NCBI RefSeq assembly: GCF_036226525.1
Contig: NZ_CP108487.1
Location: 1,116,001 to 1,180,000 of the forward strand
Length of the DNA stretch: 64,000 bases
Direction of reading: 5' to 3'
From: Kribbella sp. NBC_01245
Lineage (GTDB): Bacteria > Actinomycetota > Actinomycetes > Propionibacteriales > Kribbellaceae
In this document: one piece after another, positions 22,639 through 32,030 of the stretch
How the letters are laid out: each line of letters begins with the position of its first letter
Position numbering within the stretch: the stretch's first letter is position 1
Made by a program: the position numbers and the translations under genes
Notes under the pieces: generated by a model
The model's database searches: none
The model's input: the letters and a program-made list of their open reading frames with translations, nothing else
Told to the model about the DNA's origin: nothing

Positions 22639-23312
22639 CCAGGGTGCTGGTTGTCGACGACGAACCACAAATCGTGCGCGCGTTGGAGATCAACCTGAAG
22701 GCCCGGCGCTACGAGGTGCACACTGCCGCGACCGGTACGGCGGCGCTATCGGTGGCGGCGGAACATCCGCCGGAACTGGTCATCCTCGACCTTGGGCTAC
22801 CAGACCTCGACGGTATCGACGTGATCCGTGGGCTGCGCGGCTGGACCGAGGCGCCGATCCTGGTGCTGTCAGGCCGTACGGACAGCTCGGACAAGGTGGA
22901 AGCGCTCGACGCGGGTGCCGACGACTACATCACCAAGCCGTTCGGTATCGACGAGTTGCTGGCCCGGTTGCGCGCGCTATTGCGGCGAAGCACCTTCGTT
23001 CCCGATGAGCCGGTGGTTGCCTTCGGCCACATAAAGGTCGACCTGTCCGCCAGGCGAGTCGTGCAGGAGGGCGGTGAGGACATCCGGCTCACGCCAACGG
23101 AGTGGCATCTGCTGGAGGTGCTGGTCCGTCATCCCGGCAAGTTGATGTCCCAGGGCCAACTGCTGACCGAGGTGTGGGGCCCGGGCTACGAGACAGCCAG
23201 CGGCAATCTACGTTTCTACATGGCTCAGCTGCGGCGAAAGCTGGAAGCCGACCCGGCCCGGCCGGCGCATCTCCTCACGGAGGCAGGGATGGGCTACCGC
23301 TTCGAGCCCTGA
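22635..23312 (+). CDS. kdpE: Response regulator KdpE
   Basis: The 225-residue OmpR/PhoB-family regulator has a receiver domain with acidic VDDEP, phospho-acceptor D52 in LVILDLGLPDLDG and K102 in DDYITKPFGIDE. A winged-helix domain follows (about 130-225) with LTPTEWHLLEVLVRHPGKL and the final GMGYRFEP. It should activate kdpFABC transcription when phosphorylated by KdpD. OmpR-family proteins bind head-to-tail sites, which fits the 11-bp repeat arrays in this locus. Confidence 0.97.
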   Translation: MTRVLVVDDEPQIVRALEINLKARRYEVHTAATGTAALSVAAEHPPELVILDLGLPDLDGIDVIRGLRGWTEAPILVLSGRTDSSDKVEALDAGADDYITKPFGIDELLARLRALLRRSTFVPDEPVVAFGHIKVDLSARRVVQEGGEDIRLTPTEWHLLEVLVRHPGKLMSQGQLLTEVWGPGYETASGNLRFYMAQLRRKLEADPARPAHLLTEAGMGYRFEP

Positions 23313-23471
23313 CGTCCGCTCGAGAGCGAGGACGCGCGGCCAGCGCTCACTTCGGGGCCGTGCCCAGCTCCGCTCCCAGTCTCCAGAGCCGTCTCTTTGA
23401 ACCGCACTCGATGCGCCGCGAGGACGGTGGCCGGGAATCCCTGCCGGGCCAGTTCCCGCTCGGCAGCCAAC

Positions 23472-23816
23472 TCAGCCAGCTGGTTGAACTAAGTGCAAGG
23501 CTGCTCTGACGAGTCCTTCTGACGGAGCTGTGAGAGGTCTGTGCGAGTGCCGTGGGAGATCCGTTAGCAGGCCACACTTCAGGTGAGTAGGTGCCCAGGG
23601 TGCCGGGTGCTCAATCTCGAGCTCGCCCGAACCCACAGGGACGGGGCGGCTCATGCTGACGTGTGTCAGTCGATATAGCTGCCGCTGACAAGGGCCCAGA
23701 ACCAACCCAGCAACGATGAGGATGCCGCCCACGATAGTTCGACGTCGCAGCACCGCGACGAGCCCGGAAACGGCCAGGATGACGGCGATGATCCAGAACA
23801 GTGTCGGGAAGGGCAT
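23472..23816 (-). CDS. Small two-helix membrane protein (GPGG-like), C-terminus doubtful
   Basis: From the ATG at 23816 the frame reads MPFPTLFWIIAVILAVSG then LVAVLRRRTIVGGILIVAGLVLGP, two hydrophobic helices joined by RRR. This resembles the small actinobacterial GPGG-motif membrane proteins, which end soon after a GPGG. Here the frame reads GPCQRQLYR and continues for some 70 residues of unlikely composition, running antisense to a regulatory repeat array. A one-base shift would give GPLSAAAIST and a stop at 23611. So either the tail is frameshifted or only the first 45 residues matter. TACATT (23827-23822) is at leaderless spacing to the ATG, with two KdpE-like units upstream. Confidence 0.5.
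   Translation of the reverse strand: MPFPTLFWIIAVILAVSGLVAVLRRRTIVGGILIVAGLVLGPCQRQLYRLTHVSMSRPVPVGSGELEIEHPAPWAPTHLKCGLLTDLPRHSHRPLTAPSEGLVRAALHLVQPAG
23519..23573 (+). promoter_or_regulatory. Second tandem 11-bp repeat array (putative KdpE box)
   Basis: Five contiguous 11-bp units: CTGACGGAGCT (23519), GTGAGAGGTCT (23530), GTGCGAGTGCC (23541), GTGGGAGATCC (23552) and GTTAGCAGGCC (23563). The second is identical to the unit at 15421 before kdp. The array points towards trkH, whose start is about 420 bp downstream; the transcript it controls is unclear. Confidence 0.55.
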
Positions 23817-23849
23817 CTGCCAATGTAACCGCGATAGCCCAGGGGCGAG

Positions 23850-23871
23850 CGGCTTCTGACGAACCTCTAAC
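23850..23871 (-). promoter_or_regulatory. Third, short 11-bp repeat pair (putative KdpE box)
   Basis: Read on the minus strand, two contiguous units occur: GTTAGAGGTTC (23871-23861) and GTCAGAAGCCG (23860-23850). They abut the place of the -35 element of a promoter whose -10-like TACATT (23827-23822) would start transcription at the small membrane protein's ATG. That is the usual geometry for activation by an OmpR-family protein. Confidence 0.45.
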
Positions 23872-23992
23872 ACCCGACGATTCACCGGCATGTCGCGGTG
23901 GCGTAGTGCCTCGCGGCAAGGGACGGCGATGGTGCAACCGATGACACTTGACCGAGTAGGCTCCGGCGGGGCATCGCGTGACGGAGGTATGG

Positions 23993-25327
23993 ATGAAGTG
24001 GCGCCATCCTGGCCAGCTGGTGGTGGCTGGGTTCGCAGGGGTGACGGTCCTCGGCACGGTGTTGTTGATGTTGCCGGTGGCCTCGGCTGAAGGGCAATCG
24101 ACCGGCGTGGTGCCGGCACTGTTCACCGCGATATCAGCGGTGTGCGTCACCGGTCTGATCGTGGTGGACACCCCGACGTACTGGTCAGGCTTCGGCGAGG
24201 GCGTCATCCTCGGGCTGATTCAAATCGGCGGACTCGGGGTCATGACTTTGGCCTCGGTGCTCGCGATGCTGGTAGCGCGCAGGCTTGGCCTGCGGATGCA
24301 ACTGTCGGCTCAGGCTGAGACGAAGGCGCTGGGACTCGGCGACGTACGCCAGGTCGTGGGCGGCGTGATCCGGCTCAGCCTCGCTGTCGAGGCCGTCATC
24401 GCGGTTCTGCTGGCCTTGCGTTTCGGGCTCGGGTACGACGAACCGTTCGGCCGCGCGGTCTACCTCGGGGTGTTCCACTCGATCTCGGCGTACAACAACG
24501 CCGGGTTCGCCCTCTACAGCGACAGCCTGATCGGGTTCGCCACCGACCCGTTCATCTGCGTCCCGATCATCGCTGGGATCATCATCGGCGGCCTCGGCTT
24601 TCCTGTCGTTCTGGAGCTACTGCGGCGCCGTCGCCGGGAGGGGCGTGGCCGGCCGTGGTCGCTGCATACCCGGATCACGCTGGCCACGTACGGCGGCCTG
24701 CTGGTCATCGGGGCCGCCACGGTGACAGTGACCGAGTGGCGCAACCCAGCCACGCTCGGTGCGATGGATCTGCACCACAAGCTGCTGGTGGGCCTGTTCC
24801 ACGGCGTGATGCCCCGGACCGCCGGCTTCAACAGCCTCGACGTGGCCCAACTGGAGCCGACCACGCTGCTGCTGAACGACGTGCTGATGTTCATCGGCGG
24901 TGGGAGCGCCGGCACAGCGGGCGGCATCAAGGTGACCACCTTCGCACTGCTGGCGTTCGTGATACTCGCCGAGATCCGCGGCGAGCCCACCGTGCACGTG
25001 CTGAACCGGCGCCTGCCCGGCCAGGTCCAGCGCCAGGCCCTCACCGTGGCGCTGCTCGGCGTCGGCACCGTCATGGCCGGAACTTTCGCTCTGCTCGCCA
25101 TGACATCGTTCAAACTGGACGACGTGCTGTTCGAGACCATCTCGGCCTTCGGCACCGTTGGCATGTCCACCGGCATCACCGCGAAGATTCCGGTCGCGGG
25201 ACAGTTTGTTTTGATGGCTCTGATGTTCATCGGCCGGCTCGGACCGATCACCATGGCCTCGGCGCTCGCGATCAGAGAACGTCCACGCCGCTACGAACTA
25301 CCTGAGGAGAGACCCGTCGTTGGCTGA
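23993..25327 (+). CDS. TrkH/KtrB-type potassium uptake channel subunit
   Basis: The ATG at 23993 follows GGAGG at 5 nt and is preferred to the in-frame GTG at 23978, which lies upstream of that site; the product is 444 residues. The four pore-loop repeats of the superfamily are visible: AVCVTGL, SAYNNAGFALYS, PRTAGFNSL and GTVGMSTGI, each with the filter glycine. Positively charged helix ends and the GGxxGTAGGIKVTTF loop are also typical. It conducts K+ (perhaps with Na+) across the membrane and needs the RCK protein encoded next, which overlaps it by 8 bp. It is downstream of kdpFABCDE, making one K+ homeostasis locus. Confidence 0.93.
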   Translation: MKWRHPGQLVVAGFAGVTVLGTVLLMLPVASAEGQSTGVVPALFTAISAVCVTGLIVVDTPTYWSGFGEGVILGLIQIGGLGVMTLASVLAMLVARRLGLRMQLSAQAETKALGLGDVRQVVGGVIRLSLAVEAVIAVLLALRFGLGYDEPFGRAVYLGVFHSISAYNNAGFALYSDSLIGFATDPFICVPIIAGIIIGGLGFPVVLELLRRRRREGRGRPWSLHTRITLATYGGLLVIGAATVTVTEWRNPATLGAMDLHHKLLVGLFHGVMPRTAGFNSLDVAQLEPTTLLLNDVLMFIGGGSAGTAGGIKVTTFALLAFVILAEIRGEPTVHVLNRRLPGQVQRQALTVALLGVGTVMAGTFALLAMTSFKLDDVLFETISAFGTVGMSTGITAKIPVAGQFVLMALMFIGRLGPITMASALAIRERPRRYELPEERPVVG

Positions 25328-25994
25328 CACAAAGCGCCCCAACCGGACATCGCGGATCGTCGTGATCGGGCTCGGCCGCTTCGGCAGCTCGCTGGCCCGC
25401 GAGCTCGCCCGCGGTGGCTACGAGGTCCTCGGCATCGACGCCGATCCGCGTCGCGTCCAGGCCATCTCCGACGAGGTCACCCACGCCGCTGTCGCCGATA
25501 CCACCGACGAGGAGGCTCTGCGCCAGCTCGGTGTGCCGGACTTCGAACGTGCTGTCGTGGGCATCGGCAGCAACCTCGAAGCCAGCATCCTGACCACCGC
25601 CTTGCTGGTCGACTTCGCCATCCCCAACATCTGGGCCAAGGCCACCAACCGGCAGCAAGGCCGCATCCTCGAGCGCATCGGCGCCCATCACGTCGTGCTG
25701 CCCGAACACGACATGGGCGAACGCGTCGCGCACCTGGTCACCGGGCGGATGCTGGACTTCATCGAGTTCGAAGACGACTACGCCATTGTCAAAACCATCG
25801 CGCCAACCCAGACCTACGACCGGCCGCTGGGCGAGAGCCGGCTGCGCTCCAAGTACGGCGTCACCGTGGTCGGCGTCAAACGCCCCGGCGAAGGATTCAC
25901 CTACGCCACCGCCGACACCGTCGTCCACCGCGGCGACATCCTCATCGTCGCCGGCAAAACAGCCGAGGTAGAAACCGTCGCCGACCTCGACTGA
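25320..25994 (+). CDS. TrkA/KtrA-type regulatory (RCK) protein
   Basis: 224 residues starting at TTG, with GAGGAGA upstream. An N-terminal Rossmann RCK-N domain carries VIGLGRFGSSLARELARGG, a following acidic residue in GIDADP and ADTTDEEALRQLG. A C-terminal RCK-C domain follows (about 140-224). It binds NAD(H) or ATP/ADP and gates the TrkH-type channel encoded just upstream. The 8-bp overlap shows they are co-translated. Confidence 0.93.
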   Translation: MADTKRPNRTSRIVVIGLGRFGSSLARELARGGYEVLGIDADPRRVQAISDEVTHAAVADTTDEEALRQLGVPDFERAVVGIGSNLEASILTTALLVDFAIPNIWAKATNRQQGRILERIGAHHVVLPEHDMGERVAHLVTGRMLDFIEFEDDYAIVKTIAPTQTYDRPLGESRLRSKYGVTVVGVKRPGEGFTYATADTVVHRGDILIVAGKTAEVETVADLD

Positions 25995-26053
25995 CCGCGA
26001 CGGTTTGTCACCCATCGCCCCGTACACCGGCTAACCGCGCGACATCGGCGCCA

Positions 26054-26359
26054 TCAGCCAGCAGGCCGGACCTGAACGACATCGTCAGCGGGAGTCAGCG
26101 CCGCCAGGTTGGGCGTCACGCAGCCCATGCGAGCAGCGACTGCGGCAACTGCTTCCGCAAAGCCATCGAAATCACCGGTGATCGTCAGGAACTCGCCGGA
26201 GACATGATCGATCTCGACGGTCAGCACGCGCTGATCGTTTGGTGGAACTTCCAACACATACACGCCCGCGCCCGCGATCTCCGGCCAGGAGAACCCGTGA
26301 GTGCCCCCAGATTCCGTTGTCCAGATGCCATTTTCGTCGGCTACTACTCGCGCGCTCAC
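26054..26359 (-). CDS. Conserved-type hypothetical protein, 101 residues
   Basis: A short soluble protein beginning MSARVVADENGIWTTESG from a GTG, with a beta-rich pattern (GFSWPEIAGAGVYVLEVP, VLTVEIDHVSGEFLTITGD) and a helical end. The pattern suggests a small PH-like or immunity-type fold in which a Trp-rich strand precedes an arginine/glutamate helix, but I recognise no family. Composition and third-position GC fit a real gene. It converges on trkA, with about 60 bp between them. Confidence 0.6.
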   Translation of the reverse strand: MSARVVADENGIWTTESGGTHGFSWPEIAGAGVYVLEVPPNDQRVLTVEIDHVSGEFLTITGDFDGFAEAVAAVAARMGCVTPNLAALTPADDVVQVRPAG

Positions 26360-26741
26360 GCCTGCACTCTAACGAACGCAAACCACGCGCCCTTGCCGAC
26401 CGAGCACTCCACATCCGTCGTCGTCGCCTGCTCGACCGCCGGGGAACGCTGTGGACACTTGGCGCCGCGAACGCAGCGCAGGTCATGGCGTCGCCTGCAT
26501 CGATCACCGCACTGGTGATCGATGCCCCCGCACTGGCCTTCGTCGCGACGGCCGCAGCCGCCGATCCTGTACTCCTCCGGCCATTGCAATCGCAAAGGGC
26601 GACATCGCCGCCCACAACGACCCTGACAGCCGCAGAGCCCTGTTCGCGATCTCCGGGCTGTTCAACGAGATGACCTGGGAGCCCTCAGGAGCATTTGCAG
26701 GGCGAGCCGTGGGCCCCTCGGCGCTCACCTCTTAGCTCACC
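26360..26741 (+). other. Degraded stretch without an intact gene
   Basis: Plus-strand frames contain protein-like pieces: GTLWTLGAANAAQVMASPAS then ITALVIDAPALAF (about 26450-26560), and in another frame AIAIAKGDIAAHNDPDSRRA then LFAISGLFNEMTWEP up to a TAG near 26733. Together they could be one frameshifted gene, but no family is recognised and no start is convincing. Confidence 0.25.
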
Positions 26742-26873
26742 TCAATGGGCGGCCGATGATGGCAAATAGTCGGCGATGTCAGCATGCCTGTCGGGGCGTA
26801 CGGCGAGGTCGCGAGCCATTTTGAGGAATGCTGCAACTTGGTAGAAGGTCTTGGCCGGTAAAGCGGTGATTAG
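26742..26873 (-). pseudogene. 3' remnant of an unidentified gene
   Basis: The minus-strand frame ends LPAKTFYQVAAFLKMARDLA then VRPDRHADIADYLPSSAAH before a TGA at 26744-26742 and looks protein-like. It abuts the truncated recombinase at about 26873, so the 5' part was probably lost when that element inserted or decayed. No family is recognised. Confidence 0.25.
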
Positions 26874-28312
26874 GTGCCGTGGGAGCGGCGGAGTCGGTCT
26901 GGCGAGATCCTGGCCGCGCTCAAGGACCCGAATCATGGTTGGACGGGCTGGTGGTGGGGGAAGCCACGCGGTGTTGGTTCGGTAACCAGTTCAGCCTTAC
27001 GTGGCCGAGGTTCGATCGCTATGGAGTGTCGCTGTGGATTCCTAGCCTTGGTGGTCGGTTCGATCCTGAGAACACGGTGCACGACATGGCGATGACCATC
27101 AGTGGTGGTCTGTCGAAGAGTGAGCGTCAGCATGTTCAGCGTCGGGTGCGGGCTGCGATGGCGGCGCCGGTGTTGATCGACGGCAAGCATCAAGGTGGGC
27201 GGGCGCCGTACGGATATGTGGTTGATGCTGGGCCGCACCCGAATCCGCGTAAGGCTCAGGAGGGTTATCGGCTCCGAGTGTTGGCGTTGGACGAGGTGGC
27301 GGCGCCGGTGGTTGAGCGGATCTTTGCGATGTACCTCGCGGGTCTGGGGTTGAAGGCGATCGCGGAGCAGTTGAATCGTGAGGGGGTGCCGTGTCCGTCG
27401 GCCCATACGCCGCGTCAGAACCGACACCGTGCTGGTGACGGTTGGCAGCACTCGACGGTGAAGGCCATTCTCGACAACCCGCGATACACCGGGTACGCGA
27501 TCTACGGGAGATGGCAGAAGGTTGAGGAGCTGCTGGATCCCGACGATGTCGCGGCGGGTCACGTCGTGCGGTTCCGGCGTTCGGCGCAGTCGAAGATCGT
27601 TCGGTCCCGCGAGCCCGCTCATCCCGAGATTATCTCGGTTGAGGACTTCACCCGGGTTCAGTTTGAGATGAGGGCCCGCCGCGGCTCGAGCATGTCAGCG
27701 CGGGCCTCGCAGCCACGAACACGAGCAGTGGCGCGGGTGCCGTATTTGTTCCGCGGGGCGATCAGTCACGAATCGTGCGGGCGGAAGATGGAAGGGGCCC
27801 GCCGCAAGCACGCGACCTTCTACCGGTGCGCGGCGCGGACCCTGGTCCCGGGAACATTGACGGCGGTGGAGCATCCGCCGACGGTCTATCTGCGGGAGGA
27901 CCATTTGGCGGGCGGGGTGAACGAGTGGATTTCCCGGCTGTTCAGTCCGGAGAATCTTGATGAGACTGTTGCAATTCTGGCCGACGCTCATGGCGAGCCG
28001 GACCCGGCGGAGGCCGCTGAGGTCGCGTTCCGGCAGCGACTAGCAGCGGCCGAGTCGACCATGCGAAGACTGCAGAAGGCGCTGGAGGCGGGCTGGGATC
28101 CGGAGGCGCTGACGAGCCAGTACAACGCTGCTGTCGCGGAGAAGCGCGCGGCGGAAGCTGGTATTGATTCGTTACAGCCGACAGCACTTCTGACCAGCAC
28201 CGAGATCCGGGCCATGGTCGACGAGCTGGGGGACATGAAGCTCGTGCTGGATACAGCGGATCGTGGCGATCTAGCGGACCTGTACGACGCTCTACGGCTG
28301 AAGGTGTCCTAG
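26874..28312 (+). pseudogene. Serine recombinase, 5'-truncated and frameshifted
   Basis: This is a large serine recombinase of the actinobacterial mobile-element type. Visible are the end of the catalytic domain (GLVVGEATRCWFGNQFSL, GGLSKSERQHVQRRVRAAM), the recombinase domain (GGRAPYGYVVDAGPHPNP, AIAEQLNREGVPCPSA, ILDNPRYTGYAIYGRW), a zinc-ribbon remnant (SCGRKM, FYRCAART) and a C-terminal coiled coil. The first 70-100 residues, including the nucleophilic serine, are missing. GEILAALKDPNHGW lies in one frame and LDGLVVGE in another, so about one base is lost near 26937. The final TAG (28310-28312) replaces TAC in the copy at 33371, so the end is also early. It cannot be active. Confidence 0.85.
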
Positions 28313-28322
28313 AACGAAAAAG

Positions 28323-28356
28323 CGCGGGTGGCTGATGTGTTCTCAGCCTTGCCCGC
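28323..28356. terminator. Hairpin after recombinase remnant
   Basis: CGCGGG...GGCTGA pairs with TCAGCC...CCCGCG around a short loop, after an A-rich run (GAACGAAAAAG). A hairpin at the same place follows the other recombinase tails at 33748. Confidence 0.6.
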
Positions 28357-28369
28357 GTCTTGCACTACC

Positions 28370-28402
28370 TGTGTCCGAGGAGGAACACGCACCTTAACCA
28401 CA
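28370..28402. repeat. 33-bp dispersed repeat, copy 1
   Basis: TGTGTCCGAGGAGG followed by AACACGCACCTTAACCACA. An identical copy is at 35269-35301 and one with two mismatches at 57763-57795. Each lies just after a hairpin and, in two cases, after a recombinase tail. Probably a site or end associated with the recombinase element. Confidence 0.75.
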
Positions 28403-28599
28403 TGGATTGATCTCTGATATCGGACGAGCACTGAGTGAAGTCAGACTTCTGGAGCAATCGACGTGCTAATGAGAAGAGCAGCTACCAGCGGCACGTGGAT
28501 GCGCCCTCTGTGCGGTAGGCCTTGGTCTTGGAACCGCGACTGAAGGAGATCGAAGAGTGTGTGAAGGGTCAACGCGGTTTTTATCCCGGCCACCTGATG
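28403..28599. other. Short intergenic stretch
   Basis: No gene or clear signal seen apart from the repeat at its left edge. Confidence 0.4.
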
Positions 28600-29094
28600 T
28601 CAGGTGTCGGTGAGTGGCCCGAGGTCGAAGCGGATCAGCGAGCTGCCGAGGGCCGGGCCCAAGGCTGCGAGCTCAGCGACGGTCGGCTCATGTCCCTTCG
28701 GGCTCCGGATCCCCATCCGCTGCGCCGAGCCGCCGGTGTCCAGCGACTTGCGGACCGCGGCTGCCATCTCCTCCGGGCTCACCCGGACGAGCGTTCCGTG
28801 CGTACGGTGCGCCTGGCCGCGGTAGGTCAGCGTCACAGGGCTGCGGCTCTCGAAGTTGTGGCGCCACGGTGCTTTGGTGAACGCGGTGACGACGTCGTCC
28901 ACGAGATTCATGTTGACCGGCACCTTGATCGTGCGGCCGCTGCGCCTGCCCTGGAACTCCAGCAGCATGACGCCTGTGAACCGTTGGCCGAGGGGCGAGG
29001 CGAGCAGTGGTCGCATCACGTGGTTCATCGTCCGCAGCACCCATGGCGGGGGCGGTGGCGCGAGCCGGACCTCGGCCGGGGAGTCGGGTTGCAT
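28600..29094 (-). CDS. Deazaflavin (F420)-dependent nitroreductase-family protein
   Basis: 164 residues, beginning at an ATG with a strong AGGAGGAGAC ribosome binding site. The core has LLEFQGRRSGRTIKVPVNM and VTAFTKAPWRHNFESRSPVTLTYRG, matching the split-beta-barrel DUF385 / Ddn-like family, in which the GRRSG segment binds the F420 phosphate tail and the W..N segment lines the pocket. Members reduce quinones or nitro-aromatics using F420H2. Substrate unknown. The gene follows the fused methyltransferase relic in the same direction and seems intact. Confidence 0.78.
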   Translation of the reverse strand: MQPDSPAEVRLAPPPPPWVLRTMNHVMRPLLASPLGQRFTGVMLLEFQGRRSGRTIKVPVNMNLVDDVVTAFTKAPWRHNFESRSPVTLTYRGQAHRTHGTLVRVSPEEMAAAVRKSLDTGGSAQRMGIRSPKGHEPTVAELAALGPALGSSLIRFDLGPLTDT

Positions 29095-29137
29095 GTCTCC
29101 TCCTGTGTATCGAAACGGACCTGTTCAAACGTCCTGG

Positions 29138-29715
29138 TCAGACCGCCAGGGCCTTGAGCATCCTCATGGCGCCGGCGGTCTCGATGAGGGCCTCGGGGCG
29201 GAAGCCGGCTGCGTCGAGCAGCGCGCCGAGCTCGGCCGGCGTACGCTCCCGCCCGCCGGTGACCGCCAGCATGATCACGTCGAGCGTGGCTGCGCGGGGG
29301 TCGTCGGCAGCCTCGTCACGGATCCCCTCGATGATCAGCAGGGTCGCGCCCGACGAAGCCGCGCTGCGGATCGCACGCAGGATCGCGATCGCGTCGTGGT
29401 CGCCCCAGTCATGGACGATCTCCATGAGCAGGTAGCAGTCTGCCCGCGGCAGCGGGTCGGCGAAGAAGTCACCGCGGTGGTAGCTGAGGCGGGCGTCGGG
29501 CTCCGGCAGGGAGTCCACCACGCCAGGCAGTTCGAACAGGATGCCCCGCGCGTCGGGAGCCGCCTCGAGGATCGCGCGGAGCAGATGGCCACGCCCGCCG
29601 GCGATGTCGGCGACCGTCGTGAACGGGCGGAAGTCGTAGGCGGACAGCACGGCTCCGATGTCGGCCTGTGCTTTCGCCTCCATCGCACGGTTGAAGACCT
29701 CGGTCGCTGGTGTCG
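29138..29715 (-). pseudogene. O-methyltransferase, 3' part only
   Basis: The frame encodes the SAM-binding half of a plant-type (class I) O-methyltransferase: EVFNRAMEAKAQADIGAVLS, AYDFRPFTTVADIAGGRGHLL (motif I), FELPGVVDSLPEP, YHRGDFFADPLPRADCYLLM, HDWGDHDAIAILRAIRSA and TPAELGALLDAAGF. The usual N-terminal dimerisation half of about 170 residues is absent. Its place is taken, in another frame, by the regulator gene upstream, so the junction near 29715 is a deletion or recombination scar. It is unlikely to yield active enzyme. Confidence 0.75.
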
Positions 29716-32015
29716 CCGAGTGCGTCAGCGACCGCGATGCCGAAGGCGTCGACCAGGAGTACGACGTGAGGTGGTGGCCGCCAGGACTCGACGGGTCCGC
29801 AGGCGCGATACAGGCGCTCCGCCTGGTCGAGTTCACCAGCCGTCACGTAATTGTGGGCTGCGGCCACATGGGCGATCAGCCCGATGAACCGCAGCAGCTC
29901 CGGGTTCTCGGCGATCAGCGCGTTCGCGTCCCTTGACCGCCGGTCCGGGCCGAGATGCCGGCCGATCACCGTCAGCAGCCCCGAACGCAGCACCGGGCCG
30001 GCCTCCATACCCGTCGGCCCGATCAGCGTGAATGCCTCGTCCTCGAGCCGCAGCGCGTCGGCGTACCGGCCCTGCGCCTGCGCAAGAACCGCCCGGCATC
30101 GGACGACTTCGAAGCGGGCCGTGAGCCAGCCCAGCGACGAGGCGCACCGCGCCATGGCGTCGACCTCGTCGGCCACCCGCCGCAGGTCGCCGCGCTCGAA
30201 CGACACGTCGATCTGCCACAGGCGAGCCGCCAGCTCGATCGAGGCATCGCCCTCGCGAGCGGCGAGTTCGAGCATCCGCGCGGCGAGCTGCTCCCTCTCG
30301 GTCAGACCCACAGGTCCCGCGCAGACGAGCCGGCGCGCTCCCATCGCCGCACCCAGGGCGGCGCTGTCATCGCAGGCCGTCGCGATCGCGAGCGCTTCCT
30401 CGCTCTCCGCGGCGACCGTCTCGAGCTCCCTGCTGAACACGTAGGTCTCGACGACCCTCGCGAGAAGCCTCGCGCGCGTCGTCGTCGGCTCAGGGCCGAT
30501 GGCCCGCAGTGCCTCCTGGCAGATCCTGCGAGTCACGACGTCGTAGCCCGGGGCGGTTGGTGTCACCTCCATCACGAGAGCCGCATCCGCGAGAAGGTCC
30601 GGTCGCCTGACCTCCCGGGCGATGTCCGCGGCGTCCATGCACGCCTGGAGCCGGCCGGGCAGGTTGCCCGAGAGGTTGTCGGCTCGACCGATCCGCAGCA
30701 GCAGCCGGGCACGCTCGGCGGGAGGCGAGTCGGCCTCTGCCAGTGCGAAGGCGCGGCGGAGCAGCATCGCGGCGTCTTCGAAGGCGAGCTGGCTCATCGC
30801 CCGGTCGGCGGCACGCTCGAGCCAGGCGGAGGCGACCAGACCGCCGCCACCGACCGTTGCCGCCTCCGCACGGTGGTGGGCGATATCGAAGACGTGGCTT
30901 CCCAGCGAGTCGCCGAAACGTGCCTCCAGGGCGTCCGCGGCCTGGCGATGGAGCCGAGCGCGATGCTCCGGGGGGAGCGCCGCCAGGACCGCGTCGCGCA
31001 CGATCGCGTGGGCGAACCGCCACCGTCCGGGGTCGTCCGACGGCTGGAGCAGCGCAGCTCGCTGCGCCTCGCCGAGCAGCCGTACGATCTCCGCCGGCTC
31101 AGCACCCGCCAGCCGGGAGAGGTCAGAGACAGACACCTCCTCGCCGAGCACGGCTGCGGCCCGGACCACCTCCGCCCCGGTCTGTGTCTGGCCGCCGAGT
31201 CGCTCGGCGATCGCCGCCAGTATCGACGCGGCGACGGGAGTCCGACCAGGACGTACTGGCCCGCCGGCGAGCGCCCGGCCGACCTCGCCGACGAAGAACG
31301 GGTTTCCACCCGTCGACGTCTGGACCTCACCCACCAGGTCGTCGTCGACGGTGAGCCCGGGGATTCGGAGAAGCTGCTGGCGGACCGCCGGCCGGTCCAG
31401 CCCTTTGAGCGGAAGCTCAGTCGCGACCTGCTCGCGCAGCAGCCCGGCAAGGACGTCGACGTCACCGGCCGCGGGCTGCTGGCGTGCGTTGACCAGGAGC
31501 ATGAGCCGTTCGTTCTCCATCCCCTTCGCAACGTGCTGGAGCAGCCGGAGACTGGCGTCGTCGGCCCAGTGCATGTCGTCGAGCACCACCAGCAGTGGCG
31601 AGTGCTGGGCCACGACCCGCAGCAGACGAGCGATGGCGTCGAACAGCCGGAACCGGTCCTCAGGGGTGGCGCCCAGCGCTGGCTGGGCGGCGCCCCAGAG
31701 TCCCGACAGCTGCAGCCCTAGACCTCGCTCCCGAGCCAGCTCGTCGAGCCCGATGACCTCGTCGATACCGCGTAGACCCTGCCACCAGCACCAGTACGGC
31801 GGTGCGCCAGAGGACTCGGGTGCCGTCCCGTAGCCCGTGAGGAAGCCCCTTCCCCGGGCCGAGCCGACCAGCGCCCGGGCGAGCCGTGTCTTGCCCACGC
31901 CGGGCTCACCGCGACAGGCGACGAGCTGGGGCCGCCCCCCTCGGGCCGCCTCCAGGCATGAGGTGAGCGCGGCGAGCTCTCGGTCCCTCCCCACAAGGTC
32001 GCCTGACATGAGCAC
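29716..32015 (-). pseudogene. Large AAA/LuxR-type (LAL) regulator lacking its C-terminus
   Basis: About 766 residues from a GTG (or the ATG at 32009). The N-terminus LVGRDRELAALTSCLEAA is followed by Walker A GEPGVGKTRLA, Walker B LLVVLDDMHWAD and a long TPR-like helical region, the order of LAL/MalT-type regulators. The C-terminal LuxR helix-turn-helix is missing. The reading frame passes GIAVADALGD near 29715 and then reads about 80 residues of nonsense antisense-like composition over the O-methyltransferase relic, stopping at 29469. Without its DNA-binding domain it is probably non-functional, although a truncated ATPase could still be made. Confidence 0.75.
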
Positions 32016-32030
32016 CCCCAGCGGTCCGCC

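Noticed and set aside
28370..28402. The 33-bp repeat as a tRNA fragment
   Set aside because: Parts resemble a D-arm and anticodon stem on the minus strand (GTGGTTAAGG), but the loop sizes are wrong and no acceptor or T-arm can be built.
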